Positions 17,701-25,164 of a DNA stretch of 35,867 bases are shown here, one piece after another (position 1 is the stretch's first letter; every line of letters starts with the position of its first letter). The notes under the pieces were generated by a model that was not told the DNA's origin, searched no databases, and saw only the letters and a list, made by a program, of their open reading frames with translations. The translations under genes were made by a program, and so were the position numbers. This DNA comes from Armatimonadota bacterium (lineage in GTDB: Bacteria; Armatimonadota; Hebobacteria; GCA-020354555; CP070648): NCBI GenBank assembly GCA_035527535.1, contig DATLAK010000185.1, positions 1 to 35,867 of the forward strand, written 5' to 3'.

Positions 17701-17965
17701 AGGCGTGGCGGTCCCCCCGTTGGGCATTGAGGTCGCAGTAGGCGACGAAGCGACCATCGGTTTCGGCGACGAAAGCGGCCAGGCGGTCCTGCTCCTTGAG
17801 CTGGCGTTCCGCCTCCTCGGGCGTCTGCTCGTGCGCGCCGCCGAATCCGCCCGGCCAGCCGGGGGCGCTTTCGTTCCGGAGGCGGGCGAGGCCCGCGGCG
17901 TCCCCGGGACGCCAGTCGGCGGTCAGGTCTCTGGTCGGGTAGTGTCGGACATGGATCAGGGGCAT
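14777..17965 (-). CDS. GNAT N-acetyltransferase domain fused to a long beta-rich region
   Basis: A 1062-residue protein. Residues 1-150 form a GNAT domain: FVAETDGRFVAYCDL, then HPVYHGRGFGKAVLLSCVE with the R-G-F-G-K acetyl-CoA pyrophosphate loop, then VHLGTWAGNLKAVPLYKKAG and FMWVPETQ. The remaining 900 residues have no signal peptide and look like successive beta-sandwiches with a helical middle: LLDGEPVELAAGMDLRQPAA, FFTGRRLDAAIERHAGALTA, YWNPWFGGIWPQLGDLGALL, and a C-terminus resembling galactose-mutarotase-like or alpha-mannosidase-type sandwiches. A protein that acetylates sugars or polyamines and also binds or cleaves a glycan would fit, but this is speculation. ATG codons at 17968 and 17965 both follow AAGGAGG; the second has better spacing (6 bases). 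The long opposite-strand frame here is a shadow. Confidence 0.7.
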   Translation of the reverse strand: MPLIHVRHYPTRDLTADWRPGDAAGLARLRNESAPGWPGGFGGAHEQTPEEAERQLKEQDRLAAFVAETDGRFVAYCDLNAQRGDRHAYIPHLNAHPVYHGRGFGKAVLLSCVEKAMELGFDQVHLGTWAGNLKAVPLYKKAGFMWVPETQAWMLNFVPFALRHPLARPFFERHNWYDTQVRDLALLEDAYRHGEVRAFEYLWRADGDLLRMVFDRHSWGLLEIETNELRVGCYLPGEKVIADLPQAIRWEIESKRGRDLQAVIVCRPDPGIACDFQGSFTVRGCEVRSAEFVVAPDIRDKEKAPFAHIIRSAVLLDGEPVELAAGMDLRQPAAVEVERDFVSLRPRQQQQVLLRVRSNLEQPARVRVAASSPGGARMKRQAALLQMQPHSCKQVPVLLTPEGAGQVDITAQVSLRVGRRTIRAKDARVALRARGPGDLVGSADEDRAILESDSLRVVLDRGGHLRVFDRMRDGEKAGPISLIRLPPPALGPPFVWQEFFTGRRLDAAIERHAGALTAVVRCESVQRPGVLLERRIALTHRPVVEIRDAVINTTAETLDLTVLRHARAEEHQQYAGLPAPGGISEAPSEGAGLGLYHLRAGDEDADWPEGWTCVWDERGYAVGLIWEQASRVERQGWRVQQSLGRLQPGARAEAPALHVFAGPGGAQAVRSWWQTLHGDKADTFGAGEPAPSSPAIEFGLEPSPTIVTPEGAQVRAFARSAGRRKLSGRLRLAMPPGAHADQRIIAFDDLDQAHPVASTIGVKPASRARPGVAAARAELRLEEVTYRRDLPLVLLPKQPPVIEERAQDGVLALRAAPMTLRVDPAFCGCAVSLTWQGRELLHSGYPDAGPFMYWNPWFGGIWPQLGDLGALLHHEKFRARFISRQGRSGATWRGIGVSCSPKHERGRNVRLTLEYMLLPGLPVLALGVACANRHEASARFEAGADVWLALGGKPTDVILVHRAGEPGAVRHRRPDHVSVSCAPWGIVENPAARCAVLLTSGSLHAARAGVDLSGRDGYHLVARSWGTLEPGQRWRSVLYLACGGTARQVQPWCCLSGCGHLP

Positions 17966-18054
17966 CATGAGCCTCCTTGACTAACGACGGAAGGCGAACC
18001 GGAGCGGTTTACCGATCATCGAACCGGAGCGGGAGCCATGCGCGCCGACGCGAA

Positions 18055-18369
18055 CTACTCGATAGTGACAGCGGTGCCGCTGACGCTCACCATAAGCATG
18101 CCGTCGCGCACGACCTCGTAATCTACGTCAACCCCGACGACGGCGTTGCCGCCCAGCGCCGCAGCCTGGTGGGACATCTCGTCGAAGGCGATCTGGCGCG
18201 CGCGCCCTAGCTCGTGCTCGTAGGCGGCGGCGCGCCCGCCGACGATGTCGGTGATGCTGGCGAAGAAATCGCGCATGATGTTGGCGCCCAGGATCGCCTC
18301 GCCGCAGACGACGCCGTGGTAGGCCTTGATGGGATGCCCCTCAATGCTGGGGGTGGTGGTGATGACCAT
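18055..18369 (-). CDS. YbjQ/UPF0145 family protein
   Basis: A 104-residue protein, the usual size of YbjQ (UPF0145, heavy-metal-binding-domain-like) proteins. The characteristic stretches are [20 protein letters not shown], then [20 protein letters not shown] and [17 protein letters not shown]. The proteins form oligomers; their function is not established despite the Pfam name. The start at 18369 follows AGGAGGAGATAACG. It is preceded by the fucose mutarotase gene, 78 bases away; a 16-bp palindrome at 18384-18399 lies between them, so they may or may not share a transcript. Confidence 0.9.
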   Translation of the reverse strand: MVITTTPSIEGHPIKAYHGVVCGEAILGANIMRDFFASITDIVGGRAAAYEHELGRARQIAFDEMSHQAAALGGNAVVGVDVDYEVVRDGMLMVSVSGTAVTIE

Positions 18370-18447
18370 CGTTATCTCCTCCTGCCGCCGGCCGGCGGCC
18401 GAGCATTTCGTCGTCGAGAGGGCGATCGCGACGATCCACGGGAATCC

Positions 18448-18876
18448 TCAGGCGACCACGCCCTTTTTCAGGATGAGGTTGGCGTAGAGCGCCGACTCGC
18501 TGGTGGCCACCACCGCAAACGCCCGCCCCGCGCGCTCGTAGAACGCCATGCGCTCGATCTCGGTGAGCTTGATCTCGCGCCCCTCGGCGGCGGCCAGCAG
18601 GCGGCGGTACTGGTCCCAGATCACCGGCACGGTGGGATCACCGGGGACCACCGACATCACCACCGCGTGATCGTCGGCATAGGTGTCAAGCGGGAAGAAG
18701 CGCAGCACCGCCTCCAGCACCGGCGGCACGCCGTGGCCGGGCAGCCGCACCAGCCGCCGCGCGTGCGTGGCCGCCGGGAAGTTGCCGTCGGCGAGCACCA
18801 GCTCGTCGCCGTGGCCCATGCTCAGCAGCACGTGCATCAGTTCGGGCGAGATAATGGGCGGAATCCCTTTCAGCAT
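18448..18876 (-). CDS. fucU: L-fucose mutarotase (RbsD/FucU family)
   Basis: A 142-residue protein matching the RbsD/FucU family: MLKGIPPIISPELMHVLLSM at the start, then GHGDELVLADGNFPA, the conserved histidine/aspartate motif, and ALYANLILKKGVV at the end. FucU converts the alpha and beta anomers of L-fucose, and RbsD does so for ribose; the ADGNFPA form is closer to FucU. The start at 18876 has GAGAGG upstream; the frame is open to 18978 but nothing in the extra 34 codons is conserved. No fucose isomerase or kinase genes are nearby, so the sugar may arrive from the surrounding glycan-degrading proteins. Confidence 0.85.
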   Translation of the reverse strand: MLKGIPPIISPELMHVLLSMGHGDELVLADGNFPAATHARRLVRLPGHGVPPVLEAVLRFFPLDTYADDHAVVMSVVPGDPTVPVIWDQYRRLLAAAEGREIKLTEIERMAFYERAGRAFAVVATSESALYANLILKKGVVA

Positions 18877-19312
18877 CACGCACCTCTCATTCCGGCCGGC
18901 TGCCGCGCGCGCTTGCTTTTCGCCGCCTGCTCCGACAATCCTTTGCACGCGCGGATTGTTGGTCATGCCAACATTCATCGGCGATCAAATGCTTTGACCT
19001 CGTGAGCCTGGTGTGGTAGACTGTCAGTGATGGATTGAACAGCGAGAGACCTGCGGCGTAGGCCGAGTGGACTCGCCAAGGCAACCATTTTCCCGCTGTC
19101 TCACCGCCCTGGTGTTCTCCGCAAGCGTGCGCGGGTGTCAGTGCCCGCGCATGAACGCGAGCGAGGCCAACGGCCCTCGCCCGACGTCGGCCGTAGTGTC
19201 ATGGTGACGCGCCTGCCTCCGGTCGCCGACTCCGCCGCGGTTGCTCTCTGTTACGCCAATACACATACGTCGGCTGCCAATCCGCCCCCAGCCGGTGAGG
19301 AGGGACGAGCAG
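18877..19312. other. Divergent intergenic region with long asnB-like leader
   Basis: This 436-bp gap separates fucU (minus) from the asparagine synthetase-like gene (plus). It holds a sigma-70-type promoter for the plus strand (18994-19022) and, if transcription starts there, a leader of about 285 bases. In the leader are inverted repeats: ACAGCG near 19037 with CGCTGT near 19095, a hairpin with arms TGCGCGGG/CCCGCGCA at about 19124-19151, and one with arms GCGAGGCC/GGCCCTCGC at about 19160-19180. No known riboswitch class could be matched. Confidence 0.5.
18994..19022 (+). promoter_or_regulatory. Sigma-70-type promoter upstream of asparagine synthetase-like gene
   Basis: TTGACC (18994-18999), a 17-bp spacer, then TAGACT (19017-19022). 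Both hexamers are one or two bases from consensus, with ideal spacing. It points to the asparagine synthetase-like gene 290 bases downstream. Confidence 0.55.
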
Positions 19313-20764
19313 ATGGCAGGAATCGTCGGAGTAGCCAGGAGCAACGAGGAGCGCCTGATCGAACAGGCGCTGGCGACCATCGCCCACCGCGGCAATGCCG
19401 GCCGCATGATCGCATCCCACGACGCCGCCACCTTCGGCCAGGTGTGGCCGCACGCCCAGGCGCAATCCGCAATCAACATTCGCCGCCATCGCACCGTGCT
19501 TCACGGCGAGATCCATAACTGGCCCGAACTGGCCGTCGGCGCGACCTGTCCGCTGGAGGCGCTCGAAAACGCATATCGCTCCCAGGGTCCCGCAGTTGTC
19601 GGTCAGCTCGACGGGCCGTTTGCGCTGTCCATCGCCGGCAGCGAGGGGGTCTTCCTGGCGCGCGACATGTTGGGCCGGTCGCCGTTGTACCTCGGTCGTC
19701 ACCAGGGCGCCGTTTGCTTCGCCTCGGAGCTGAAGGCGCTGGCGGGCTGGGCGGAAGACATTCGCGAGTTTCCGCCGGGGCACTATTACGACCCGCAAGC
19801 GGGCCTGGTGGAATATGCGCGGCTGGAGCTGCGGCCGCCACTCGACTCGCCGGCGCAGCACGTGGCGACGGAATTGCGCGCGCGGCTGGTGGCATCGGTA
19901 CGCAAGCGCGTGAGTCCCGGGCAGGCGGGAGCCTGGCTCTCGGGCGGACTGGATTCGGCGACGATGACGGCGCTGGCGCGCCGCCAGGTGCCGGTGCTGC
20001 ACACCTTCGCGGTGGGGGTCGCGGGGGCGCCCGATCTGGGCTTCGCCAGAGCGGTTGCAGACTTCGTCGGCACCGAACATCACGAGCGCGTATGTACGGT
20101 GGACGAGATGCTGGCAGTGCTGCCCGAGGTCATCTACCACCTGGAATCCTTCGATGCGCTGCTGGTGCGCTCCAGCATCACCAACTTCCTGGTCGGTCGC
20201 CTGGCCGCCGATCACGTGCCCGCGGTCTTGTCGGGGGAGGGCGGGGATGAGCTGTTCGCCGGCTATGCCTACCTGAAGCACCTCGATCCGGCCGAGCTGC
20301 CCGACGAGCTGATTGACATCACCGGACGGCTGCACAACACCGCCCTGCAGCGCGTGGATCGCTGCTCCGCCGGCCATGGTCTGGTGGCGCGCACCGCGTT
20401 CCTCGACCGCGAGGTGGTGGATTACGCCCTGCGCATCCCGCCACAGATGAAGATCAGCGATAACGGCGCCGCGGTCGAGAAGTGGATCCTGCGCCGCGCC
20501 ATGGAGGGACTGCTCCCGCCGCAGGTGCTCAACCGACCCAAGGCCAAGTTCTGGGAAGGCGCGGGAGTGGGTGATCTGCTCGCGGCGCGTGCCGAGCACC
20601 TCATCTCCGACGCCGAGTTCCAAGCTCAGCGCCGCCTCCCCGACGGAGGTAGTCTGAACTGCAAGGAAGAGCTATTCTACTACCGCATTTTCCGCGATTA
20701 CTTCGGGGCCGCGATCAGCCACACCCTCGTCGGGCGAACCAAGGGGGCGCCGGTGGTGCAATAG
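19313..20764 (+). CDS. Asparagine synthetase B-like protein with degenerate glutaminase site
   Basis: A 483-residue protein with both halves of glutamine-dependent asparagine synthetase. N-terminal Ntn-hydrolase part: MAGIVGVARS, HRGNAGRM, HGEIHNWPEL, LDGPFALSI. C-terminal synthetase part: AGAWLSGGLDSATMTALA with the SGGLDS ATP pyrophosphatase loop, and LSGEGGDELFAGYAYLK with the SGEGGDELF motif. In the family residue 2 is Cys, exposed after Met removal as the nucleophile that takes ammonia from glutamine. Here it is Ala, and the Asn of NGE-type loops is His. The glutaminase is therefore predicted inactive, leaving an ammonia-using asparagine synthetase or another amidating or adenylating enzyme. 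The start is well supported by GAGGAGGG eight bases upstream. A frame start at 19241 has no such site and would not restore a Cys. MscS and MATE genes follow at 48-49 bp spacing. Confidence 0.85.
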   Translation: MAGIVGVARSNEERLIEQALATIAHRGNAGRMIASHDAATFGQVWPHAQAQSAINIRRHRTVLHGEIHNWPELAVGATCPLEALENAYRSQGPAVVGQLDGPFALSIAGSEGVFLARDMLGRSPLYLGRHQGAVCFASELKALAGWAEDIREFPPGHYYDPQAGLVEYARLELRPPLDSPAQHVATELRARLVASVRKRVSPGQAGAWLSGGLDSATMTALARRQVPVLHTFAVGVAGAPDLGFARAVADFVGTEHHERVCTVDEMLAVLPEVIYHLESFDALLVRSSITNFLVGRLAADHVPAVLSGEGGDELFAGYAYLKHLDPAELPDELIDITGRLHNTALQRVDRCSAGHGLVARTAFLDREVVDYALRIPPQMKISDNGAAVEKWILRRAMEGLLPPQVLNRPKAKFWEGAGVGDLLAARAEHLISDAEFQAQRRLPDGGSLNCKEELFYYRIFRDYFGAAISHTLVGRTKGAPVVQ

Positions 20765-20812
20765 AGGTACGGGCGCTCGCGGTGGGGGCGGGGCGAGGCG
20801 AAAGGAGCAGCC

Positions 20813-21910
20813 ATGCTGGCGATGACGTGGCGATTGTCGTCTTCCGCGCGTGACCTGGTGACCGCGGGTGGCATTCTGCTCGGCTTTGTGCTGGCGATGC
20901 TCGCGGTACGCCTGCTGTGGCTGCGAGTCCTGGGGCCACTGGTGCGGCGCACCGAAACCGAGCTGGACGATGTGATCCTGGTGCCCCTGCGTGGGCTGGT
21001 GGTGTGGGGCCTGCTGCTGCTGGGGCTGTACGCCGCGGCCTGGAGCCTCGACACCCTGCCGTGGACCCCCCGGGTCGTGGCAGTCGCGGCCAAGGTCTTC
21101 GGCATCGCCTGGCTCGTGCTCGCGATCTGGACCGCGCTGCGCATCTTCAACGGACTGGTGGCGTGGCGGGTCAGGGCCGCCGCCGCCCGCGCCGGAGCCG
21201 CCAGGGACATCACCCATCAGGCGGTGCTCGTTCGCAAGACCGTCAATATCCTGGTGCTGGCTCTGGGCCTGCTGTACGTGCTCAGGATCGCCGACGTTGA
21301 CATCAGTCCCCTGCTCGCCACCGGCGCCATCGGCGGCCTGGCGGTAGCCCTCGCCTTGCAGGATACGCTCTCGAACCTCTTCGCCGGGCTTTACCTGACG
21401 GTGGACAAGCCCATCTCCGTGGGCGACTTCATCCGGCTGGAGTCGGGCGATGAGGGCTTCGTCGAGGAGATCGGGTGGCGCAACGCCAAGATCAGGCTGT
21501 GGGCCAACAACGTGGTCGTGATCCCCAACTCGAAGTTGAGCCAGAGCGTCATCACCAACTACTTCCTGCCGGTGCAGGAGATGTCCGTTTACGTTTCGTG
21601 CGGCGTCTCCTATGACAGCGACCTCCAGCACGTCGAGGATGTCACCATCGCCCTCGCCAAGCAGGTCATGCAGGCGGTGGAAGGCTCCGCCACCGACTGG
21701 GAGCCGGTGGTGCGCTGGAAGGAATTCGGCGACTCCGCCATCACCTTCGTGGTGGTGCTGCGGGTGCGCGACTTCGGCATCCAGTACAAGCTGCGGTCCG
21801 ACTTCATCAAGGCCCTCCATCGGCGCTTCCGGGAGGAGGGCATCGAGATCCCATACCCCATCCGCACCCTCATCATGAAGCCCTCCCCATCCGACGCCGG
21901 CGCGGAGTAG
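20813..21910 (+). CDS. MscS-family mechanosensitive ion channel
   Basis: A 365-residue membrane protein. Transmembrane segments lie near residues 15-37, 58-80, 88-110, 140-160 and the pore segment 165-190. The MscS signature is clear: GAIGGLAVALALQDTLSNLF, then AGLYLTVDKPISVGDFI. The beta domain follows with VVVIPNSKLSQSVITNYF, and the C-terminus reads EEGIEIPYPIRTLIMK, as in typical MscS beta-alpha ends. Such channels open on membrane stretch and release solutes during osmotic downshock. AAAGGAG precedes the ATG at 20813. It sits between the asparagine synthetase-like gene and the MATE gene and is probably co-transcribed with the first; no functional link is required by the sequence. Confidence 0.9.
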   Translation: MLAMTWRLSSSARDLVTAGGILLGFVLAMLAVRLLWLRVLGPLVRRTETELDDVILVPLRGLVVWGLLLLGLYAAAWSLDTLPWTPRVVAVAAKVFGIAWLVLAIWTALRIFNGLVAWRVRAAAARAGAARDITHQAVLVRKTVNILVLALGLLYVLRIADVDISPLLATGAIGGLAVALALQDTLSNLFAGLYLTVDKPISVGDFIRLESGDEGFVEEIGWRNAKIRLWANNVVVIPNSKLSQSVITNYFLPVQEMSVYVSCGVSYDSDLQHVEDVTIALAKQVMQAVEGSATDWEPVVRWKEFGDSAITFVVVLRVRDFGIQYKLRSDFIKALHRRFREEGIEIPYPIRTLIMKPSPSDAGAE

Positions 21911-21946
21911 TCCGCGCCGGCTATCGCGCCCGCGGTCGGTTTCGGG

Positions 21947-21952
21947 TACAAT
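21947..21952 (+). promoter_or_regulatory. Possible -10 element directly before the MATE start codon
   Basis: TACAAT lies eight bases before the GTG at 21960, the distance expected between a -10 box and a transcription start. No ribosome-binding site is seen and the -35 position is poor. If used, the transcript would begin at or next to the start codon and be leaderless. Confidence 0.35.
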
Positions 21953-21959
21953 CCCCTGC

Positions 21960-23369
21960 GTGAGCCCCGACACCCAGGAAACCGCGAGCGACCTCCCGGC
22001 GCGGCGGGTCGCCCGCGATCTGACCACCGGCAGCATACCGCGGCATCTGCTGGCTTTCTCCATGCCCATGCTGGCGGGGAGCCTGCTGCAGACGACGTAC
22101 AGCCTTATCAACGCCTTCTGGGTGGGCAGGTTCTTGGGCACCACCGCTCTCGCCGCGGTCACCGTCAGCCTGCCCGCGGTGTTCGTCCTTATTTCCGTCG
22201 CCGCCGGGCTCACCTTGGCCACCAACATCCTGATCGCACAGTACGCCGGTGCGCGCGACTGGGATCGGCTCAAGGCCGTGGTGCAGACCTCAATCACCCT
22301 CGTCGGCGGCCTGAGCTTCGTCTTTCTTGCCATCGGGCTGGTGGTGACGCAGCGCCTGCTGATGACAATGAATACCCCGCCCGACGTGTTGCCGCCAGCT
22401 GCGGGCTATCTGCGGATCTTCCTGTGGACCCTGCCTTTCAGCTTCGGCCTATTCCTCATCGGCGCCATGCTGCGCGGCGTCGGTGATTCCGCGACCCCGG
22501 TCTATTTTCAGGCGATCTCGGTGGCCATCAACGTTGTGCTCGACCCGCTGTTGATGTTCGGCTGGCTGGGGTTCCCGCGCCTGGGTCTCAACGGCACGGC
22601 CTGGGCCACCATCGTAGCGCAGGCGGCAGCGGTGGCGGCGCTCATGGTGCACATCAGCCGCCGACGCCCGCTGGTGCGGCCGGATTGGCGCCACCCCCGC
22701 ATAGACGCCCCGACGGCCTGGCTGCTGGTGAGGATCGGCTTTCCGGCGATGATCCAGCAGTCCGTGGTGTCGGTGAGCCTGGTGGTCATCGTCAGCCTCG
22801 TGAGCGCCTTCGGGGCGAGCGCCGATGCCGCCTTCGGCGCGGCCATTCGCATTGACCAGGTCGCGTTTCTGCCGGCGCTGACCATGGGCATGGCGATTTC
22901 GACCCTCGCCGGACAGAACATCGGCGCCCGGCGCTACGCGCGCGTCAGCGACGTCTTCCGCTGGGGGCTGCTGCTGAGCGGCGGGATTTCGCTGGTGATC
23001 TCGGCGCTGGCGGTGAGCATCCCCGCGGTGTTCCTGCGCGCCTTCGTCAGCGACCCCCAGGTCATCGCCATCGGCGTCGGCTACCTGCGCATCGTCGGCA
23101 TCACCTACGTGTTCTACGCCCTGCTGTTCGCCAGCAACGGGGTGATCAACGGCGCCGGGCACACGGCGTGGACGACCATTATCTCGGTCATCGGCCTGTG
23201 GGGGATTCGGCTGCCGCTGGCGATGATCTTGCCGCGCTACCTCCACGGTGAAGCGGGCATCTGGTACGCGATGCTCATCGGCGTCGCCGCCAGCGCGGCG
23301 CTGAGCCTCGCGTACTACTTCTCCGGGCGGTGGAAGCAGCCGATCATCAGGACGCCTCCGGTGGCGTAG
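21960..23369 (+). CDS. MATE family efflux transporter
   Basis: A 469-residue protein with about twelve hydrophobic segments, two MatE repeats, and the usual start: LTTGSIPRHLLAFSMPMLAG, followed by SLINAFWVGRFLGTTALAAV. The second half shows GFPAMIQQSVVSVSLVVIVS and ALTMGMAISTLAGQNIGARR. MATE proteins export cationic drugs, dyes or metabolites using a sodium or proton gradient; the substrate cannot be predicted. The start is GTG at 21960 without a visible ribosome-binding site. It ends 71 bases from the convergent glycosyltransferase gene, with an imperfect GGTGC/GCACC stem-loop at about 23410-23440 between them. Confidence 0.9.
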   Translation: MSPDTQETASDLPARRVARDLTTGSIPRHLLAFSMPMLAGSLLQTTYSLINAFWVGRFLGTTALAAVTVSLPAVFVLISVAAGLTLATNILIAQYAGARDWDRLKAVVQTSITLVGGLSFVFLAIGLVVTQRLLMTMNTPPDVLPPAAGYLRIFLWTLPFSFGLFLIGAMLRGVGDSATPVYFQAISVAINVVLDPLLMFGWLGFPRLGLNGTAWATIVAQAAAVAALMVHISRRRPLVRPDWRHPRIDAPTAWLLVRIGFPAMIQQSVVSVSLVVIVSLVSAFGASADAAFGAAIRIDQVAFLPALTMGMAISTLAGQNIGARRYARVSDVFRWGLLLSGGISLVISALAVSIPAVFLRAFVSDPQVIAIGVGYLRIVGITYVFYALLFASNGVINGAGHTAWTTIISVIGLWGIRLPLAMILPRYLHGEAGIWYAMLIGVAASAALSLAYYFSGRWKQPIIRTPPVA

Positions 23370-23440
23370 TGCGTCGTCGGCCTCGGCAGCGTCAACTCTA
23401 CTGCGATCGGTGCTTGCCGGCCCTGCTTACGGCACCCCGG

Positions 23441-24535
23441 TCATCGCGCCGCGAGGTACACTTCCAGGGTCCGCCGAGCGACCTCGTCCCACGAGAACTG
23501 CCGCGCGCGGGCGCGGGATTTCGCAGCCAGCTCGCGCCGCCTGCTGTCATCGGTCAGCAGCGAGACAATGGCTGCTGCCTGGGCCGCAACATCGCCCGGG
23601 TCCACCAGTATGCCAGCGTCGCCCACGATCTCGGGGAAACAGGATGAGGCCGACGCTATCACCGGCGTTCCGCACGCCATCGCTTCCACCACCGGCAAGC
23701 CAAAGCCCTCGTACAGCGACAGGTAGGTGAACGCGCGCGCGTTCAGGTATGCGGCGGGCAGAAGCTCGTCGGGCAGGTAGCCGGCGAAGATGACGTCGCG
23801 GAGCAGGTCCAAGCCGATGGCCTTGCTGCGCAGCGCCGCCACGTAGTGCGGCGCGCCCGCACCCGCCAGCACCAGCGCCGCAGTGACCCCCTCCGTCCGC
23901 GCGCGGGCGTAGGCCTCCAGCAGGGACATCAGGTTCTTGCGCGGCGCCAGCGCGCCGACGTAGAGCAAGTACTCACCCGGCCAGCCTTGGGGCGGCGTTG
24001 ATTCCTTCGCGTTGAGAAAACGTTCCTCGACGCCCGAGGGAGTAACGGTGATATGGTCCGGGCGGCGACGGTAGAGGCGAAGGACATCATCCCGCGTCGC
24101 GTGTGAGACCGCGATGACGTGACGCGCCCGCCGGATGGATTTGCGCGCGCCGCGCTGCTGCATGCGCAGGTCCGCAGGGTCATATGACTGGGGGAAGAAC
24201 TCAAAGGCCAGGTCGTGAACCGTCACCACCGCCGGGCACGGCAGCAGCGGCGGCAACACCGTCGCGGGGAAGTGCAGCACCGACACGCGGTCCGCCCGCG
24301 CCGCCAGCGGCAGGCGCGCGCGCAGCCAGCCCCGGCCCGGCGGCACCAGCCGCATGCGCATGGCGGGTCCGAGCTCCACCGGCGGCCCGGCGGCGAGGTC
24401 GGGGGAGTCAACGTAGAGCAGGCACTCGGGCAGCTCGGGCAACCTCCCGAGATGAGCGATCAGATTGCGCACGTAGCGCTCGACGCCGGTGATGCGGGGG
24501 GCGCCGAGGGTGCGGGCGTCTATGCCGATGCGCAA
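23441..24535 (-). CDS. Glycosyltransferase family 4 protein
   Basis: A 364-residue GT4-type (GT-B fold) glycosyltransferase. Seen: IGIDARTLGAPRITGVERYV (glycine-rich loop near the N-terminus), VSVLHFPATVLPPLLPCPAV, VTVHDLAFEFFP, LLYVGALAPRKNLMSLLEAY (nucleotide-sugar domain), and YEGFGLPVVEAMACGTPVIA, the EX7E acidic motif of GT4. The start codon is TTG at 24535, with GGAGG six bases upstream. It is 25-30 percent similar by eye to the second GT4 protein in this window (25646-26734), and both fit cell-surface polysaccharide or glycolipid synthesis using an activated sugar. Donor and acceptor are unknown. Confidence 0.9.
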   Translation of the reverse strand: MRIGIDARTLGAPRITGVERYVRNLIAHLGRLPELPECLLYVDSPDLAAGPPVELGPAMRMRLVPPGRGWLRARLPLAARADRVSVLHFPATVLPPLLPCPAVVTVHDLAFEFFPQSYDPADLRMQQRGARKSIRRARHVIAVSHATRDDVLRLYRRRPDHITVTPSGVEERFLNAKESTPPQGWPGEYLLYVGALAPRKNLMSLLEAYARARTEGVTAALVLAGAGAPHYVAALRSKAIGLDLLRDVIFAGYLPDELLPAAYLNARAFTYLSLYEGFGLPVVEAMACGTPVIASASSCFPEIVGDAGILVDPGDVAAQAAAIVSLLTDDSRRRELAAKSRARARQFSWDEVARRTLEVYLAAR

Positions 24536-24708
24536 GGTCTGCCTCCGCAGCGGCTAGGTCCGCTGTGCAGACCGCTGGCTAGGCCTAAAGGCCGCCATCT
24601 GGCTAGGACCTTCCGCCGCCACGGCGGTCGCAATGCGACCTAGCCGCCGGTCTCTGACCTGGGGACGTGGCGGGCCGATTCGTCGGCCCTAGCCATCTGC
24701 CTCCGCGC
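24536..24708. repeat. Short structured intergenic stretch with GGCTAGG motifs
   Basis: Repeats of CGGCTAGG, GGCTAGGCC, GGCTAGGACC and CGACCTAGCCG occur within 170 bases, and GGTCGC AAT GCGACC forms a hairpin at about 24627-24641. Similar GGCTAGGCC words occur near 9500-9530. It is likely a cluster of REP-like units rather than a gene. Confidence 0.4.
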
Positions 24709-25164
24709 CTACCGACTGCACACCGCCCAGTCGTAGTTGAAGTCGTTGTCAAATGCGTCAACGCGCAGCTCGTCCGGATGCTCCCGATCGTAGTGCTCGG
24801 TCGGGAGGTTGAGCAAGTACGACATCTCGTTGCCCAGCGCCATCTGCCCGTGCCACACCAGCGGCGGGATCTGCAGCAGGATGGGATTGGCGTCCCCCAG
24901 CACGAAGGTGGCGGTCTGGCGGTAGGTCGGAGAATCCTCGCGCCCGTCGTAGAGGCCGATCTTCGCGTGGCCCTTGACCACGCAGAAGTTGTCGGTCTGG
25001 CGCTGGTGGGCGTGCCACGCCTTCACCACCCCGGGGTAGCAGGTGCTGACGTAAACCTGGCCGACCTTGATAAACAGCTCGTCGTCGTCGCGCAGGATCT
25101 CCATCAAGTAGCCGCGATCGTCAACATGTCGCGTGAGCTGCTTGACCCGGATACCTTCGATCAT
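24709..25164 (-). CDS. RmlC/WxcM-type sugar cupin (dTDP-4-dehydrorhamnose 3,5-epimerase-like)
   Basis: A 151-residue protein, shorter than RmlC proper (about 180). It carries the family pattern: RGYLMEILRDDDELF, QVYVSTCYPGVVKAWHAHQR, NFCVVKGHAKIGLYD, REDSPTYRQTATFVLGDANP, ILLQIPPLVWHGQMALGNE and LLNLPTEHYDREHPDE. The HAH pair and the later WHG histidine correspond to the base and active-site histidines. It is an epimerase, ketoisomerase or related enzyme for nucleotide-linked deoxysugars. The start at 25164 has GGAGG upstream; the upstream open frame is Arg-rich and not conserved. It lies between two GT4 genes and probably supplies a modified sugar to them. Confidence 0.85.
   Translation of the reverse strand: MIEGIRVKQLTRHVDDRGYLMEILRDDDELFIKVGQVYVSTCYPGVVKAWHAHQRQTDNFCVVKGHAKIGLYDGREDSPTYRQTATFVLGDANPILLQIPPLVWHGQMALGNEMSYLLNLPTEHYDREHPDELRVDAFDNDFNYDWAVCSR

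Noticed and set aside
19030-19120. Possible glycine riboswitch in the asparagine synthetase leader
   Set aside because: GAGAGACC and CGCCAAGG resemble parts of the aptamer, but the conserved core words and their order do not match well enough.
20672-22333. 553-codon minus-strand open frame
   Set aside because: Shadow of the MscS gene and of the asparagine synthetase 3' end, with no coherent motif.
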